Virus record (IMG/VR): IMGVR_UViG_3300024999_000377
Span: 1 to 24,659 of that record
Origin: a virus
DNA: 24,659 nt
Reading direction: 5' to 3' (one strand)
Translations under genes and position numbers: made by a program
Notes under the pieces: generated by a model
Databases searched by the model: none
What the model was told of the DNA's origin: nothing
The model's input: only the letters and a program-made list of their open reading frames with translations
Part shown: in pieces, positions 23,579-24,659 of the stretch
Position numbering within the stretch: position 1 is the stretch's first letter
How the letters are laid out: every line of letters starts with the position of its first letter

Positions 23579-24001
23579 TTAGCGCCACGGACAAGTATCA
23601 TTTGGTCTTCTTTCGTTTGGAAGTTGTGGTAGTAGTGACGCATCTCCATAGTGGATTGCGTTGTGGGTATTATGGGTTGTGCAAATTAAACTATCAGGGT
23701 CGTAAACAACATCGCGATCTTCCTCGACATCCTCGATTGTGATGGGATTCATATGATGAACTATTATACGACCATGGATCCTGTAATCTCCATCGCCGAG
23801 ATCGCAACCATCATCGCGGATGATAATGTTGTCTCGGGTTCGTTTCCATTTCTGAGATCCATACAACATCTGATTTAAATAACGGTCATACCCAAATGTG
23901 GGTTGTCCTATAGAACTACTGAGGCGTAAATAATTATATCTTTCTTCAAAAGTTTTAAATCTTAATAGTTCTCGATGCGTTTTTATCATAATTTTTTGCA
24001 T
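23579..24001 (-). CDS. HNH endonuclease next to the terminase genes
   Basis: About 140 residues of the phage HNH family. D-D-G-C-D (63-67 from this start), the metal-binding pair H-H-M-N-P (82-86) and C-T-T-H-N-T-H-N-A-I-H (107-117) are intact, and the end E-R-R-P-N-D-T-C-P-W is a usual finish. In HK97-type cos phages an HNH protein beside the terminase is needed for specific cutting during packaging; that role is likely here but inferred. I prefer ATG at 24001, with GGGG 9 bases upstream; the ATG at 24016 has AAGTGG almost touching it. Starting at 24016 would add 5 residues. Confidence 0.9.
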   Translation of the reverse strand: MQKIMIKTHRELLRFKTFEERYNYLRLSSSIGQPTFGYDRYLNQMLYGSQKWKRTRDNIIIRDDGCDLGDGDYRIHGRIIVHHMNPITIEDVEEDRDVVYDPDSLICTTHNTHNAIHYGDASLLPQLPNERRPNDTCPWR

Positions 24002-24034
24002 ACAATATGTCCCCATCCACTTTATTCGATTATC

Positions 24035-24250
24035 CTATTCATACGTTCCGAATCCATCTATAAAAATTTTTGCTAAATCATTTAGTGACCAGACACCTTT
24101 GACTTTATGGTTTGGACATCTTCTTTTATTTCCATCAGAGTCTCGTTTTACCTTCGTAGTCCACGCGTCACACGTGTACTTCGGGCCACCATTATATAGT
24201 CTTGGGTTCGATACCAGATAAGCTCTACCTTTATGTTGAATCCTTTTCAT
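24035..24250 (-). CDS. Small basic Cys-containing protein, function unknown
   Basis: 71 residues, rich in Lys and Arg, with C27, C45 and H48 (T-C-D-A-W and R-C-P-N-H-K), too few ligands for a clear zinc finger. It has a C-terminal helix (W-S-L-N-D-L-A-K-I-F-I). I do not recognise the family. The start is ATG at 24250 with GGAGG upstream. Its place between the small terminase candidate and the HNH gene suggests a packaging or DNA-related accessory, but nothing in the sequence proves it. Confidence 0.65.
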   Translation of the reverse strand: MKRIQHKGRAYLVSNPRLYNGGPKYTCDAWTTKVKRDSDGNKRRCPNHKVKGVWSLNDLAKIFIDGFGTYE

Positions 24251-24272
24251 ACCGTCCTCCTATCGGTACGTG

Positions 24273-24605
24273 CTAATCATTCATATCCTCCTGTCCACTA
24301 TAAGTTCTCATGGCAGAAAGTGCGTTGGCGTATAACTCTTCTACTTTTTTGGTGGATTGAATAGCGTCGGTCTTTGCCTGTATTAGTTCCTTTTGCTTTT
24401 CAAGAATCTCTTTCTCTATTCGCTCTTTCGTCGAGCCCATTTTTAGATAATGAGTTATAACTTGAGAAGAAGCCGTTCCTTTAGCGAGTTGTTTCTCCGC
24501 CAAGTCAACAGCAAGAGATATTAATTGATTTTCTCGAGCTTCCGGTGTTGTGGCTGGTGGACGTCTCCTTTTAGGAAGCTCATCTTCTTTTTTACTAAGA
24601 GACAT
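24273..24605 (-). CDS. Probable terminase small subunit
   Basis: 110 residues with a basic start (P-K-R-R-R-P-P-A-T-T-P-E-A-R-E-N-Q), then helices with A-V-D-L-A-E-K-Q-L near 32-40, T-A-S-S-Q-V-I-T-H-Y-L-K near 44-55 and a charged coil from 58 to 98. This pattern is common next to HNH and terminase genes in Gram-positive phages and is sometimes labelled small terminase. No classic helix-turn-helix is obvious, so the call rests on position and resemblance. The start is ATG at 24605 with GGGAG 11 bases upstream. Confidence 0.6.
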   Translation of the reverse strand: MSLSKKEDELPKRRRPPATTPEARENQLISLAVDLAEKQLAKGTASSQVITHYLKMGSTKERIEKEILEKQKELIQAKTDAIQSTKKVEELYANALSAMRTYSGQEDMND

Positions 24606-24612
24606 CTCGTAT

Positions 24613-24659
24613 TCATCTCCCTAGATTACTTAGTGTTGTTAGTAACTTTCTAGACACTT
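24613..24659 (-). other. Possible C-terminal end of an upstream gene cut by the right edge
   Basis: Only one minus-strand frame is open from the right edge; it ends at a TGA (24615-24613) that overlaps the ribosome site region of the next gene. The 15 codons seen are too few to identify a product, and the frame could be chance. Confidence 0.25.

Noticed and set aside
24618-24659. TTACT/AGTAA inverted repeat near the right edge as an operator or cos-related site
   Set aside because: Only five paired bases with a ten-base loop, too weak to separate from chance.
1-24659. Defence system, CRISPR array, transposon, tRNA or integration site
   Set aside because: No direct repeat array, transposase, integrase, toxin-antitoxin-like pair, tRNA fold or att-like duplication was seen; the window is filled by virion and packaging genes.

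Overview
The window is a contiguous late structural module of a tailed siphovirus, either a free phage or a prophage. Every convincing gene is on the minus strand, so transcription runs from high to low coordinates. Genes are tightly packed, many with 1-base stop/start overlaps or gaps under 50 bases. They carry strong AGGAGG-type ribosome binding sites, some TTG or GTG starts, and moderately AT-rich DNA. Together with the Dit/Tal/BppU-type baseplate this points to a phage of a low-GC Gram-positive host (Bacillota, perhaps a clostridial lineage). The host assignment is an inference. I see no tRNA, rRNA, CRISPR, IS element, integrase, lysis gene or regulator, and no convincing promoter or terminator, so the operon promoter probably lies beyond the right edge.

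In order of transcription. Packaging entry (24.6-22.5 kb): a probable small terminase, a small Cys-containing protein, an HNH endonuclease, a small SH3b protein, a gp6-like connector candidate and a small protein with an N-terminal H-x-G-x-x-G-M-x-W-G motif. Packaging and portal (22.5-18.1 kb): large terminase, a conserved small phage protein, a repeat-built decoration-like protein, the remains of a second G-M-x-W-G mini-gene with a one-base frameshift, and an HK97-type portal. Head and neck (18.1-15.8 kb): a prohead protease fused to an HK97-fold major capsid protein, with a possible internal start for free capsid protein, then head closure and tail terminator candidates. Tail (15.7-7.6 kb): major tail protein with a C-terminal bacterial Ig-like domain, a small protein, two tail chaperone-like proteins, an HK97 gp10-like protein and an 1847-residue tape measure protein. 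Tail tip (7.6 kb to left edge): distal tail protein, a 1.6-kilo-residue tail-associated protein, a DUF4376-like protein and a BppU-like baseplate or receptor-binding protein cut by the left edge.

These genes would work as one assembly line. The terminase/HNH set packages DNA through the portal into a protease-matured HK97 shell. Connector, closure and terminator proteins join it to a tail built by the chaperones around the tape measure. Dit, Tal and BppU form the adhesion device. I found no clear new defence or mobile system. The most unusual points are the duplicated and frameshifted G-M-x-W-G mini-gene, the possible internal start in the protease-capsid fusion, the interleukin-like (ILEI/FAM3-type) module inside the tail-tip protein, and the repeat architecture of the tail-tip and tape measure proteins.
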